Assembly: GCF_000379125.1 (NCBI RefSeq)
Contig: NZ_KB900626.1
Span: forward strand, 1,273,748-1,337,747
Origin: Methylosinus sp. LW4
Lineage (GTDB): Bacteria > Pseudomonadota > Alphaproteobacteria > Rhizobiales > Beijerinckiaceae
Reading direction: 5' to 3'
Length of the DNA: 64,000 bases
Shown here: in pieces, positions 45,390-54,373 of the stretch
How positions within the stretch are numbered: the stretch's first letter is position 1
How the letters are laid out: each line of letters starts with the position of its first letter
The notes under the pieces: generated by a model
Databases searched by the model: none
Told to the model about the DNA's origin: nothing
Seen by the model: the letters and a program-made list of their open reading frames with translations, nothing else
Translations under genes and position numbers: made by a program

Positions 45390-46708
45390 TCGGCCCGCTG
45401 AGACACGGAACTAAAGAGCGGCGCGCTTGTCTGCGCGCCGCCACTTTTTCGAGCCGCTAGACTCGAACCAATCAGCGACGTCCGTCCGATCTGGTCGCGG
45501 CGCGTATCGAATGTTTCCAGAACATTCGCGAGCCTTCGGTACAGCTCTCGCTGAACCTCCCGCCGGCCCTTTTCGAGTGGCTTCATGCACGCGCCATGCG
45601 TCGCGTCATTATGGTCGAAAGCCATGCCGAACATTTCGTCGAGGCGGTGGTAGCGCCATTTTCCCGGCTCGAGACGATCCTCGAAACCGAAAATTCCCTC
45701 GCCGCCGACCGGATGAGCGCGGCCAATGAAAGGATAGCGCTGCGAGATCGTGTTCACCACGCCATCGTTCTCGCGCCAGAGATCCATCGTCAGATCGCCG
45801 CTTCCCCAATCGGGCGTCGGAGCCACGGAAAATTCAGGTCGAGTTGCAATGTGGGCGGCCGTGTCGCGCATCGTCAGCTCCATGGAACGAACGGGGCGAT
45901 GCCTGGCGCGCAGAAACGGCAGGTTCAAGAAGCGTCCCTCGCGCGTCGCGCTCGAGACCAGCGATAAATAGAGACAGTTCGCGAAAGTCTCCATCGACTG
46001 ATTGAGGCGCGCGGCGCCGTGCAGCGTGACGTCGAACCCGAGATTATCGCCGCTCTCTATGAAATAGGTTGCGTCCAGCCGCCGCAGGAACGCCTCGCCG
46101 GCCTGCTCCTCTCGCGCCCAATGATCGAGATGCAGATCATAGAGGCGCGACGCCCCTAAGCGGGACAAAGCCGATACGACAGAGAGCGCACCGGCGACCA
46201 ACGCGCTCGGCAACATTTTCAGCTTGCCGTGCTCTTCGTCGCAATATCGATAGGCGAGAGTCGAGCCATTGAGCGCGCCGGCGACGCCGACGATCGCCTC
46301 CACCCATTCCGCATTCGAGCCGACGCCCCAAAAATCCTGCGCCAGAAGATTTTGCAGCATTCGGCAGGTTTGAGCTCCGGCGCTGTGGCCGATCAGAATT
46401 ACGGGATTTTCGGCCGACCAGTTCCCGACGAAGCCGCGCCCGGAATAATCGCGGGAGAAGCGGGCGTGGCCGGCCAGTGCGCTGTGACTCTCGCCATAGT
46501 CGATGCGCGCGCCGACGATCTGCGCGAAAAGCTCGCAGGCGCAATCATGAACAGAGTTGAGCGGACCGCATTTGGCGAGATGAGCGCGAAAGCGCGGCGA
46601 AAATTGCGCCGGAGCGTCGCCCCAATAGGGAAGCCCACCGAGATCATTCGGCCCCCATCCCATGAGACCATGGACAAAAACAACATTGCTCGACTTCATC
46701 GGCCGCAT
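45329..46708 (-). CDS. Lipase of family I.5 / staphylococcal-lipase type, with an extended C-terminal tail
   Basis: 459 residues. VVFVHGLMGWGPNDLGGLPYWGD, the CACELFAQIVGARIDYGESH block and HARFSRDY match thermophilic and staphylococcal triacylglycerol lipases. The nucleophile elbow is GHSAGAQ (Ser 109), the acid is likely in ENDGVVN, and the His in FDHNDATH. No signal peptide is present, although family members are usually secreted. The final ~45 residues (from about SLIGSSLAARKSG) read through a terminator hairpin and 61 bases of the opposite gene. The natural stop may therefore have been lost or shifted. Base composition is somewhat less GC-rich than its neighbours. Confidence 0.8.
   Translation of the reverse strand: MRPMKSSNVVFVHGLMGWGPNDLGGLPYWGDAPAQFSPRFRAHLAKCGPLNSVHDCACELFAQIVGARIDYGESHSALAGHARFSRDYSGRGFVGNWSAENPVILIGHSAGAQTCRMLQNLLAQDFWGVGSNAEWVEAIVGVAGALNGSTLAYRYCDEEHGKLKMLPSALVAGALSVVSALSRLGASRLYDLHLDHWAREEQAGEAFLRRLDATYFIESGDNLGFDVTLHGAARLNQSMETFANCLYLSLVSSATREGRFLNLPFLRARHRPVRSMELTMRDTAAHIATRPEFSVAPTPDWGSGDLTMDLWRENDGVVNTISQRYPFIGRAHPVGGEGIFGFEDRLEPGKWRYHRLDEMFGMAFDHNDATHGACMKPLEKGRREVQRELYRRLANVLETFDTRRDQIGRTSLIGSSLAARKSGGAQTSAPLFSSVSQRADHTSKPPSPPPSSKPPASVS
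45418..45449 (+). terminator. Rho-independent terminator after the DUF2076 gene
   Basis: A perfect nine-base stem GCGGCGCGC/GCGCGCCGC has a TTGTCT loop, followed by CAC and five T residues. It lies 29 bases after the DUF2076 stop and inside the predicted tail of the opposing lipase gene. Confidence 0.8.
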
Positions 46709-46803
46709 TCGCCTCTCGCGATGACGCGCAAGCTAGCAGAGAGCGCGTTCCGCGTCAGGCCCCCGGCGCGGCGGCGGAGGCGAGCGACCGCCGATGACTC
46801 CGC

Positions 46804-49296
46804 TCACTCGAGCTTGACCAGCAGCGTCCCGCCGAAGGTCCTCGGGAAATCCTGTATCTGCATGGTGGCCGGCGCCGTCGGCGTGCCTGCGGTCCAAGTC
46901 TTGATCCATCTCTGATCGGTGATGTTCTTGCTCCAGAGCTGGAAGCTGTAGCGGCCGTCGTCGGTGCGCAGGCCGAGGCCGACGTTGATGAGCGAATAGG
47001 CCGGCTGCCAATATTGAATGATGGAATGCGGATCGGTCATCTGCATCCGATCCTGCCAAGCCAGATTGAAATAGCCGAAGGCGGTGACGGGCTGATCGAA
47101 GCCGCCGAAATCCTTGAAGATCGCGCCGAGCGGATGTTCGTAATTGGCGCCGACATTCACCGCCCATTTCGGCAGCAGCTCCCAGCGCGTGTTCGATCGC
47201 GATAGAGTGAGAGGCGCGGCGAGGAAGCCCGCGGGCGCGGAACTCGGCGTCGGCCACACCCAATCTGACGGAGGCGCGGCTTTAGCGAAATCAATGTAGC
47301 GCGCTTCTGTGTAAGCGCCGTTGAAGCGCAGCCAGAGACGCTCGACCGGGCTCCACCGCCCCGTGAACTCGAAGCCTCTCAGCCGCACATGCGGGACATT
47401 GCCGAGATAGGTCTGGCGAAGCGGCTGGCCATTGGACGCGACGAAGCTCGTATCGACCATATTGGACTGAAAATTGAAGATGTCGGTCCAATAGAAATTG
47501 AAATTGGCGATGAGCTTTTCGTCGAGCCAATTGCTCTTGACGCCGATCTCGTAATCCCAATTCTGCTCCGGCTTGGTGAAGAGCGGCTGCCAGCCGAGAA
47601 AATTCGTCCCGGACCACACCGATCTCGCCGAGACATTGACCTGCGACGCCTTCTCGCCGCGGCCGATCAGGCCGAACAGCAGAATATTGTCGTCGACCTT
47701 ATAGGACGGATTGAAAACGCCGGTCAGCATGTTGCGCGTGCGCGTCTGGCCGCCGGTGTCGTAATATCCGCCGCCGCCCCCGCCGCGCACCGCCGTATCG
47801 GTCTGAGCGATCGTGTAGGCGGTGTTCCAATATTTCTCCCAAGCGAAGACCGAGCCCTCCTTGATCTCATAGCTGTCGCGCAGACCGAAAGTCAGCGCGA
47901 GGCGATCGTCGATATGAAGAGTCTCCTGCGTGTAGGCGGCCGCCTGAAAGTCGCGCGAGGCTCCGTCCGTGTGCTGCTCGACGCGATTGAGCAATTGCGG
48001 ATCGGTCGTCGTCGTGCCGAACCATCGCGCGGCGTTGCTGCCGAAATCCGTGCGGCTGAACGACCAGATGCGCTCATAGAAGGCGAAGAGGCCGAATTGC
48101 CATTCCAGCGTCTGCTCCTTCGGCGAGGCGAGGCGCAGCTCCTGCGAATATTGCGTGACATGCGGATCGCTGAATCCGCTCGTCAGCTCCAGCTCTTCAT
48201 TCTCGTTGTTATAGGTGTAATTGGGGTGATCGACATAGAAGGCCCAAGCCGAGACGGATGTGAGCGTATTGTCGCCGATCCGCCAGTTCAGCTCATTGGA
48301 GGCGCTTATCGTCTGCTGGCTGAAGGCGGCGCTGTGCGTGAACTCTGGCGAATAAGGATCGACCGTCGTCATGACGAGGTGGAGCCGGTTCCACAGATTT
48401 TGGGCGAATGTCGCGCCGACCGTGCCATTCGCATAGATCGGAACGGAATCGCCGATCACGCCCGTATGGTGGTTCGCGCCGATATATTCGTGCGAGGTTC
48501 CATAGCTGAAGATCACGCGATCGGTGATGTCGTCGCCGACATAATAGAGCTGCCCGCGAATTCCCCAGCGGTCGTTGTTGAGATAGCCGGCGCCCGTCAC
48601 CTTGTCGTTGATCCAGCCATCGCCCTTGTCGAAATAGGCGGTCAAGCGATAGGCGAGCTTGTCGTCGATGATCGGGCCGGTGACATTCAGCTTCTCGACG
48701 ACATGGCTGTAATTGGCGAAAGACGTCTCCAGAGTGGCCTTGCGCTCGAAGGACGGCAATTGCGTGCGAATGATGATGTTGCCGACAGTCGTGTTCTTGC
48801 CGCCCGCCGTTCCTTGCGGGCCGAGGCCGACCTCGAAGGATTCGAGCTCGACGAAATCGGCCCATTGGAAGCCGACATTCTTGAAAAACACATTGTCGAC
48901 GATGAATCCCGTCTCCGACTCCGCGCCATTTCCGGTTCCGGCGCCGACGCCGACGCCGCGCAGGGCCGGCGTTCCCGTCTGGGGATTGGCGATATTGGGA
49001 CGGTAATTCGGAGCCAGCTGCGAGAAATCGGAGAGGCGATCGAGATGCTCCTCCGTCGCGCGCGTTCCATTGATGATCGCCGCCGAGCGCGGCGCCTTCA
49101 GCAGGACGCGCTCCTCCTGCCGCGACAGCCCCTCCTGCGCCGGGCCGCCGACCCGCACATCCTCGATCTGCGCGTCCTGCGAGAACGCGCCGGAAGGAGC
49201 CATGAAAGCGAGCAGAGGCCCGAGCAGCAGCGGCGCAGGCGACGCCGAGGAACAAAGCCAATTCCGTAGATGTCTGGTGGCGCCGATCATTCGCAT
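46804..49296 (-). CDS. TonB-dependent outer-membrane receptor, paralogue 1
   Basis: 830 residues from the ATG at 49296. After a signal peptide, a TonB-box-like IEDVRVGGP precedes a plug with LRGVGVGAGTGNGAESETGFIVD and LGPQGTAGGKNTTVGNIIIR. A 22-strand-type barrel follows, ending FPRTFGGTLLVKLE. There is no STN domain. It is clearly related to the receptor at 51424 across its whole length. The frame runs on to 49584, but that extension has no homology and crosses an AT-rich promoter-like region. Substrate unknown: no siderophore, cobalamin or metal gene is adjacent. Confidence 0.88.
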   Translation of the reverse strand: MRMIGATRHLRNWLCSSASPAPLLLGPLLAFMAPSGAFSQDAQIEDVRVGGPAQEGLSRQEERVLLKAPRSAAIINGTRATEEHLDRLSDFSQLAPNYRPNIANPQTGTPALRGVGVGAGTGNGAESETGFIVDNVFFKNVGFQWADFVELESFEVGLGPQGTAGGKNTTVGNIIIRTQLPSFERKATLETSFANYSHVVEKLNVTGPIIDDKLAYRLTAYFDKGDGWINDKVTGAGYLNNDRWGIRGQLYYVGDDITDRVIFSYGTSHEYIGANHHTGVIGDSVPIYANGTVGATFAQNLWNRLHLVMTTVDPYSPEFTHSAAFSQQTISASNELNWRIGDNTLTSVSAWAFYVDHPNYTYNNENEELELTSGFSDPHVTQYSQELRLASPKEQTLEWQFGLFAFYERIWSFSRTDFGSNAARWFGTTTTDPQLLNRVEQHTDGASRDFQAAAYTQETLHIDDRLALTFGLRDSYEIKEGSVFAWEKYWNTAYTIAQTDTAVRGGGGGGYYDTGGQTRTRNMLTGVFNPSYKVDDNILLFGLIGRGEKASQVNVSARSVWSGTNFLGWQPLFTKPEQNWDYEIGVKSNWLDEKLIANFNFYWTDIFNFQSNMVDTSFVASNGQPLRQTYLGNVPHVRLRGFEFTGRWSPVERLWLRFNGAYTEARYIDFAKAAPPSDWVWPTPSSAPAGFLAAPLTLSRSNTRWELLPKWAVNVGANYEHPLGAIFKDFGGFDQPVTAFGYFNLAWQDRMQMTDPHSIIQYWQPAYSLINVGLGLRTDDGRYSFQLWSKNITDQRWIKTWTAGTPTAPATMQIQDFPRTFGGTLLVKLE

Positions 49297-49324
49297 TTCG
49301 TCATTCCCGCCCTTTAATAATATT

Positions 49325-49353
49325 AATATGATAGATTTTATAAATATATGCAA
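49325..49353 (-). promoter_or_regulatory. Candidate sigma-70 promoter for TonB receptor paralogue 1
   Basis: On the minus strand, TTGCAT is followed by 17 bases and CATATT, inside a strikingly AT-rich tract (49311-49353). The ATG lies about 30 bases further on. This is a visual match only. Confidence 0.35.
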
Positions 49354-49593
49354 CAGCCTGGGCGCGGCGCGACGAACCGAGGGAAGCGCGAGATTTGTAT
49401 GGAAACTATACGCTCCGTCATTACGCGCCGGCGGACGACCGCCACGAATGGCGTCAAAAATCACACAGATATAATATGAATTATGCCATGCTCGGCGCGC
49501 AAAGGGCTGTCTCGGCGAGATCGACGCCTCGGCTGCGGGCTCGCGACGCTCTATCTTGCGCCCCGCCCCCTTTCCCCGTAACACCCTGCCCCC

Positions 49594-50853
49594 ATGTCCG
49601 ACGCATTCCGCCCCAAATCAGAATTCCTCGCGACGCTCATCGCGCGCGGCTTCGTGCATCAGTGCTCCGATTTCGAGGGGCTGGATGAAAAGGCGCGCTC
49701 CGGCGAGCTCACCGCCTATGTCGGCTTCGACTGCACGGCGGCTTCGCTGCATATCGGCAATCTTCTGTCGATCATGCTGCTGTCCTGGCTCCAGCGCACG
49801 GGCGGCAAGCCGCTGCCGCTGGTCGGCGGCGGCACCACGCGCGTCGGCGACCCTTCCGGCAAGGACGAGAGCCGCAAGCTTCTCTCCATAGAGACGATCG
49901 ACTCCAATAAGGCGGCGATCCAAAAGACCTTCGCGAAATTTCTCCGCTTCGGCGACGGCAAGACCGACGCTATTCTGCTCGACAACGCCGAATGGCTGAC
50001 CAAGCTCAATTACATCGACTTTCTGCGCGATGTCGGCCGTCATTTCTCGGTCAATCGCATGCTGTCGATGGATTCGGTGAAGCTGCGGCTCGATCGCGAG
50101 CAGGAGCTGTCCTTCATCGAGTTCAACTATATGTGTCTGCAGTCCTATGATTTCGCCGAGATCGCCAAGCGCTATGGCGCGAGCCTGCAGATGGGCGGCT
50201 CCGATCAATGGGGCAATATCGTCATGGGCGTCGATCTCGGCCGTCGGCTCGGGACGCATCAGCTCTATGCGCTGACCGCGCCGCTGCTCACCACCTCCTC
50301 CGGCGCCAAGATGGGCAAGACGGCGGCCGGCGCGATCTGGCTCGACGAGTCGATGCTCGCGCCTTACGATTATTGGCAATATTGGCGCAACACCGAGGAT
50401 GCGGACGTCGTCCGCTTCCTGAAGCTGTTCACCTTCCTGCCACTGGACGAGATCGAGAAGCTCGCTGCGCTCGGCGGGGCCGAGATCAACGAGGCGAAGA
50501 AGATTCTCGCCACCGAGGCGACCGCGCTTCTGCACGGGCGGGAGGCGGCCGAGCTCGCCGCCGAGACCGCGCGCCGCACTTTCGAGGAAGGCGCGCTCGC
50601 GCTCTCCCTGCCCAAGGTCGCTGTCGCGGCGAGCGAGGTGGCGGCGGGCATTGGCGTGCTCACCGCCTTTGTGAAAGCCGGTCTCGTGGCCTCCACGGGC
50701 GAGGCGCGGCGGCAGATCAAGGCCGGCGGACTGCGCGTAAACGACGCCGTGGTGAGCGACGAGAAGGCCGTGCTCGGCGAGACGGATTTCGTCGAAGGCG
50801 TCGCCAAGCTGTCGCTCGGCAAGAAGAAGCATGTGCTGCTGGAGCGCGCGTAA
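49594..50853 (+). CDS. tyrS: Tyrosyl-tRNA synthetase
   Basis: 419 residues. Class I features are [12 protein letters not shown] (HIGH-type), [17 protein letters not shown], and [14 protein letters not shown] for tyrosine recognition. [16 protein letters not shown] is the KMSKS-type loop. A C-terminal S4-like RNA-binding domain ends it ([25 protein letters not shown] across 50700-50775). It charges tRNA-Tyr. It stands alone between two TonB receptor genes, with an AT-richer divergent gap of about 300 bases upstream. Confidence 0.96.
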   Translation: MSDAFRPKSEFLATLIARGFVHQCSDFEGLDEKARSGELTAYVGFDCTAASLHIGNLLSIMLLSWLQRTGGKPLPLVGGGTTRVGDPSGKDESRKLLSIETIDSNKAAIQKTFAKFLRFGDGKTDAILLDNAEWLTKLNYIDFLRDVGRHFSVNRMLSMDSVKLRLDREQELSFIEFNYMCLQSYDFAEIAKRYGASLQMGGSDQWGNIVMGVDLGRRLGTHQLYALTAPLLTTSSGAKMGKTAAGAIWLDESMLAPYDYWQYWRNTEDADVVRFLKLFTFLPLDEIEKLAALGGAEINEAKKILATEATALLHGREAAELAAETARRTFEEGALALSLPKVAVAASEVAAGIGVLTAFVKAGLVASTGEARRQIKAGGLRVNDAVVSDEKAVLGETDFVEGVAKLSLGKKKHVLLERA

Positions 50854-51423
50854 GAAGCCGACCGCACTCGATGTGAAGCGCCGACGCGCGCCTAGCGACG
50901 GCTTGCTGTCGCCGCGACGAGATCGCCGCGCGCCCGAGCCGCTTATTGCTTGGTCCACTTCCTTCCATTGTCGCAGCTGACCGTCTCGCCGTCGAACACT
51001 CGCTCCGCTTTTCTCGCAGCCGACGCTCCGGCGACATTCGGCGAGCCTGATTGCGTCGACGCCACCGCTCCTCGAAAAGCGGCGCATCCTGCCGGTGCGG
51101 AGCTGAGACGAGAGTCTCTCCGATCAGGGCAAAGGCGAACCATAATTCCTACTTTTTAGGTTCTATCTGCGAGGAAAATCCCGATGCGGCGCGCGGGCGC
51201 TTTCCGCTCCATCTCATAAATTGCTACTATTCAACATGATACGAGGCGAAAGAAGGTCGGGTCGCGACGCTAAAATATATTAAATCGGTAGACATACTGT
51301 ATCTTTTCCCTACACTAAGCGAGACTTCGTACGTGCAGCGCGCAGATCGCCTGAGGGGGCGGCGGCGCGAGGCGGCATGGTCCGGGGGGACCATCACGGG
51401 TCGAACGGTGAGGGATAGGTCGA
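50854..51423. other. Intergenic region before TonB receptor paralogue 2
   Basis: 570 bases between tyrS and the receptor. The first half is GC-rich and carries a doubtful minus-strand small ORF (50943-51143). The second half is AT-richer (CTAAAATATATTAAATCGG near 51270-51288, and GACATACTGTATC near 51291-51303) and should contain the receptor promoter and any metal-responsive operator. I cannot match a known operator. Confidence 0.4.
50943..51143 (-). CDS. Doubtful small ORF or gene remnant
   Basis: 66 codons on the minus strand. TAGGA lies four bases before the ATG. The C-terminus ERVFDGETVSCDNGRKWTKQ reads like the end of a real small secreted protein. The N-terminal half (VRLCPDRRDSRLSS) lacks a signal peptide and looks out of frame. 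It could be a decayed gene or chance. Confidence 0.2.
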   Translation of the reverse strand: MVRLCPDRRDSRLSSAPAGCAAFRGAVASTQSGSPNVAGASAARKAERVFDGETVSCDNGRKWTKQ

Positions 51424-53919
51424 ATGGTCTGGATCGGGGAAGGTAATTCGAATTGGCGTCTGTCTTCGAGCGTGTCGGTTGCGTCCATCCTGATAGGACT
51501 TTCGGCGGGCGCTTCGGGCGGCGCGGCGCTCGCTCAGACTCCGGCGCCCGCGCCATCGGCGGCGACGCAGAGTGAGGGAGCTGTCTCCGCACAGATTCAG
51601 GATGTGCAGGTGACCGGCGGCACGGAGGCCGTCGGCGAGAAGCTGCTGGAGCAGGTGCTGACCAAGACCCCGCGGGCGGGAAATGTGGTGACGCAGCGCA
51701 CCCTCGAGGATCAGCAGATCGATTCCGTCACCGATATTTCGCGCCGCGTGCCGGGCTATCGTCCGAACATTTCGACGCCGAGACAGTCCCGCAATGCGAT
51801 CAGAGGCGTCGGCGTCGCGGCGGGCGGCGGCACCGGATCGCCGTCGGACACCGGATATATCGTCGATAACGTCTATTGGAGCTTCGCCGGCTTCCAATGG
51901 GGCGATCTCATCGATTTGAGCTCGGTGGAGCTCGCTCTCGGCCCGACCGGCACGGCCGGCGGCAAGAACACGAATGTCGGCTCGATCATCCTGCATACGC
52001 AGGCGCCGTCCTTCGAGCCGAAGACGACGGTGAAATCCACCTTCGGCAACTACAATCACTTCAAGCAGACGATCAACACGACCGGCACGCTGATCGAAGA
52101 CTCCCTCGCCTATCGCTTCGCCGGCTATCTCGACCGCGGCGACGGCTGGATCAAGGATCCGTCCACGGGCTCGACCTATCAGGACACCAATCGCCTCGGA
52201 TTGCACCTCCAGCTTCTGGGCGTCGGCGATGGATGGAGCGACCGCTTCAGCTTCATCTACAACGCGTCCAACGAGCACAATGACTATCTCACCGGCACGA
52301 TCGGCGACACCAGCCTCGTCTATGTCGATGGAACACGTCCGTCGACGACCTTCTTCCAGAATGTCATCAAGAAGCTCGGCAAGCCGATTTGGACGGTCGA
52401 TCCCAACACGCCCTATCTCGCGCGCAGTGGCCGCGACCCGACGCATGTCTTCATGCTGTCGAACGAGTTCAACTATCAGATCGGCGACAATATGCTGACC
52501 GCGATTTCCGCGATCGGCTATGGCTCGTTCCGCAATTTGGGATATTCGGACAATCAGCTGCTGCAGCTCGGTCTCGGCTCGGGCAGCATGGACACCTATC
52601 TCATGCAGACCTCGCAGGAGCTGCGGCTGTCCTCGCCCAAGGACCAGGAATTCGAATGGACGACCGGTCTCTACGGCTATCTGGAGTATGGCGAAGACCG
52701 CATGCACCATTACCAATATGGCGTCGACACGGCGAAATGGCTCAACAACCCCGCCGCTCTGCCCGATCTGACGCCGTGGTGGCTCAATAAGACCGGCGAC
52801 ATTTCCTTCGCCGCCTATGGCCAGGGAACCTATCACTTCGACGAGAAGCTCGCCCTCACCTTCGGCCTGCGCGACAGCTATGAGATCCGCTATAGCGCGA
52901 ACAAATTTCGGCCGAACTTCTATTACGGCGTGCCCTACACCGTCTGGCAGCAGAACGCCGCCATCATCGCCGGCGGCGGCTATGGTTGGGCGGATTCCGG
53001 CGGCGAGACGAAATATCACAATGGCGTCGTGGCGGTCTTCAACCCGCAATATCAGCTCAATGAGAATGTCCTAATCTACGGCCTGGTCGGACGCGGCGAC
53101 AAGCCGCAATCGGTGAACACGCAAAACACGCCGACCTATATCGGCGGCGTCGCGCAAAGCTTCAAGACCGCCTTCGCCCGGCCCGAGACCTCATGGGACT
53201 ATGAGATCGGCGCGAAGACCAATTGGTTCGACGGCGCGCTGATCTCCAACGTCAACCTCTATTGGAACGATCTCTACGACTTCCAGATCACCCAGACCAA
53301 GGTGCAGACGAGCAGCGCCGGCGTCACGGCCAATGTCTCTTATCTCGGCAACGCGCCACATGTGCGCCTGCGCGGCGTCGAATTCGTGGAGCGCTGGATT
53401 CCCTTCGAAGGGCTGACGCTGAACGCGTCGGGCGCATACACCGAGGCTCGCTATATCGATTATAAGGACGGACCGGCGCCCGCGGATTGGGGCATCACCG
53501 GCGGTCCGGCGACCATTCCGATGAATGGCACGCGGATCACCGGCATGCCCTGGTGGCAGGTCAATGGCGGATTCAATTACGAGCAGAGGCTCGGCAATGC
53601 GCTCGCCGACCTCGGCGAGTGGAGCAATCAGCCAGTGACGGGCTTCGTCTATTCGAATGCGTCCTGGTTCAACAAGGCGCAATATACGAACCCCTTCTCG
53701 CTGGTCCAATATTGGCAGCCCGCCTATGTGATGCTCGACGCCGGCGTTGGACTGCGCACCGACGATCGCAAATACAGCCTCACCCTCTGGTCGAAGAATC
53801 TCTTCAACAATCGGCCCTGGTCGAGCTGGTCGCCCGGCACCTCCTCGGCGCCGACGACCGTCGGAATTTCGACGCAAGGGCCGCGCACATTCGGCGTCAC
53901 CTCGTCGATCACATTTTGA
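51424..53919 (+). CDS. TonB-dependent outer-membrane receptor, paralogue 2
   Basis: 831 residues. A signal peptide (SVASILIGLSAGASGGAALAQ) is followed by a Pro/Ala spacer and a TonB-box-like IQDVQVTGG. The plug contains RVPGYRPNISTPRQSRNAIRG and LGPTGTAGGKNTNVGSIILH, and the barrel ends GVTSSITF. It shares the unusual YRPNI, GTAGGKNT and SWDYEIGxKxNWxD blocks with paralogue 1. There is no STN domain, so it is not itself a FecIR-type signaller. A lipoprotein and a mini-protein follow at 32 and 283 bases, suggesting a three-gene cassette. Substrate unknown; metals or metallophores are possibilities. Confidence 0.9.
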   Translation: MVWIGEGNSNWRLSSSVSVASILIGLSAGASGGAALAQTPAPAPSAATQSEGAVSAQIQDVQVTGGTEAVGEKLLEQVLTKTPRAGNVVTQRTLEDQQIDSVTDISRRVPGYRPNISTPRQSRNAIRGVGVAAGGGTGSPSDTGYIVDNVYWSFAGFQWGDLIDLSSVELALGPTGTAGGKNTNVGSIILHTQAPSFEPKTTVKSTFGNYNHFKQTINTTGTLIEDSLAYRFAGYLDRGDGWIKDPSTGSTYQDTNRLGLHLQLLGVGDGWSDRFSFIYNASNEHNDYLTGTIGDTSLVYVDGTRPSTTFFQNVIKKLGKPIWTVDPNTPYLARSGRDPTHVFMLSNEFNYQIGDNMLTAISAIGYGSFRNLGYSDNQLLQLGLGSGSMDTYLMQTSQELRLSSPKDQEFEWTTGLYGYLEYGEDRMHHYQYGVDTAKWLNNPAALPDLTPWWLNKTGDISFAAYGQGTYHFDEKLALTFGLRDSYEIRYSANKFRPNFYYGVPYTVWQQNAAIIAGGGYGWADSGGETKYHNGVVAVFNPQYQLNENVLIYGLVGRGDKPQSVNTQNTPTYIGGVAQSFKTAFARPETSWDYEIGAKTNWFDGALISNVNLYWNDLYDFQITQTKVQTSSAGVTANVSYLGNAPHVRLRGVEFVERWIPFEGLTLNASGAYTEARYIDYKDGPAPADWGITGGPATIPMNGTRITGMPWWQVNGGFNYEQRLGNALADLGEWSNQPVTGFVYSNASWFNKAQYTNPFSLVQYWQPAYVMLDAGVGLRTDDRKYSLTLWSKNLFNNRPWSSWSPGTSSAPTTVGISTQGPRTFGVTSSITF

Positions 53920-53951
53920 GGCTATGAAATCATTACTGGAGAAAAGAAACG

Positions 53952-54194
53952 ATGAAGGCGTCACTCTCTATCGTCGCTATCGGCGGCGCGCTCATGCTCG
54001 CCGCCTGCAATTCGACGAGTTCGCCGAAGCCCGCCGTCGCCGCCAATGAGGACTACAAGAAGCTCGGCGGCATCCACGCCAACCATACGCCCGAGCAGCA
54101 TGCTGCGTTTCTGAAGCGCGTCGGCCAGCTGCCGTCGGACGATGAATCAGACGGCGCGGTGTCGGGCGGCGGCGGCGGCGGCCATCACCACTGA
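53952..54194 (+). CDS. Small lipoprotein with Gly-His C-terminus
   Basis: 80 residues. The signal and lipobox (ALMLAAC) predict a lipidated envelope protein. The mature part is short and polar: YKKLGGIHANHTPEQHAAFLKRVGQLPSDD and, at the very end, a run of glycines followed by three histidines. The His residues (IHANH, EQH, HHH) could bind a transition metal. GGAG lies 12 bases upstream of the ATG. It begins 32 bases after the receptor stop, so it is very probably co-transcribed and may serve that receptor. No named family comes to mind. Confidence 0.75.
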   Translation: MKASLSIVAIGGALMLAACNSTSSPKPAVAANEDYKKLGGIHANHTPEQHAAFLKRVGQLPSDDESDGAVSGGGGGGHHH

Positions 54195-54202
54195 GCGCGC
54201 GC

Positions 54203-54352
54203 ATGTGGAGCGCCTCGACCATCCACACGCGAGCCGCCATCGGGTGGCTCGCGCTTCTTCTGCTCCTCGCCTGCGGCGGCGCCTCGGCGTTGATGGCGAC
54301 GCTGCGAGAAGACCCGGAGCCCACCGGCCCGATCTGTCGCCGCGCGAGATGA
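54203..54352 (+). CDS. 49-residue membrane or lipoprotein-like peptide
   Basis: A short frame eight bases after the His-tailed lipoprotein stop. It has an N-terminal polar stretch (MWSASTIHTRAA), one hydrophobic segment with a lipobox-like end (WLALLLLLACGG), and a basic tail ending PICRRAR. The tight spacing and membrane segment suggest a real small gene of the receptor operon. No Shine-Dalgarno sequence is evident beyond the overlapping end of the previous gene, so translational coupling would be needed. Confidence 0.45.
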   Translation: MWSASTIHTRAAIGWLALLLLLACGGASALMATLREDPEPTGPICRRAR

Positions 54353-54373
54353 CGCCGCTCTCGCGGCGCCCCC

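Noticed and set aside
45455..45485. Possible tRNA relic (GGTTCGAGTC on the minus strand near the lipase end)
   Set aside because: The T-stem does not pair properly and no anticodon arm or acceptor can be built.
47389..49269. 626-codon plus-strand ORF opposite TonB receptor paralogue 1
   Set aside because: The composition is that of an antisense frame. The minus strand has a full receptor with plug and barrel motifs.
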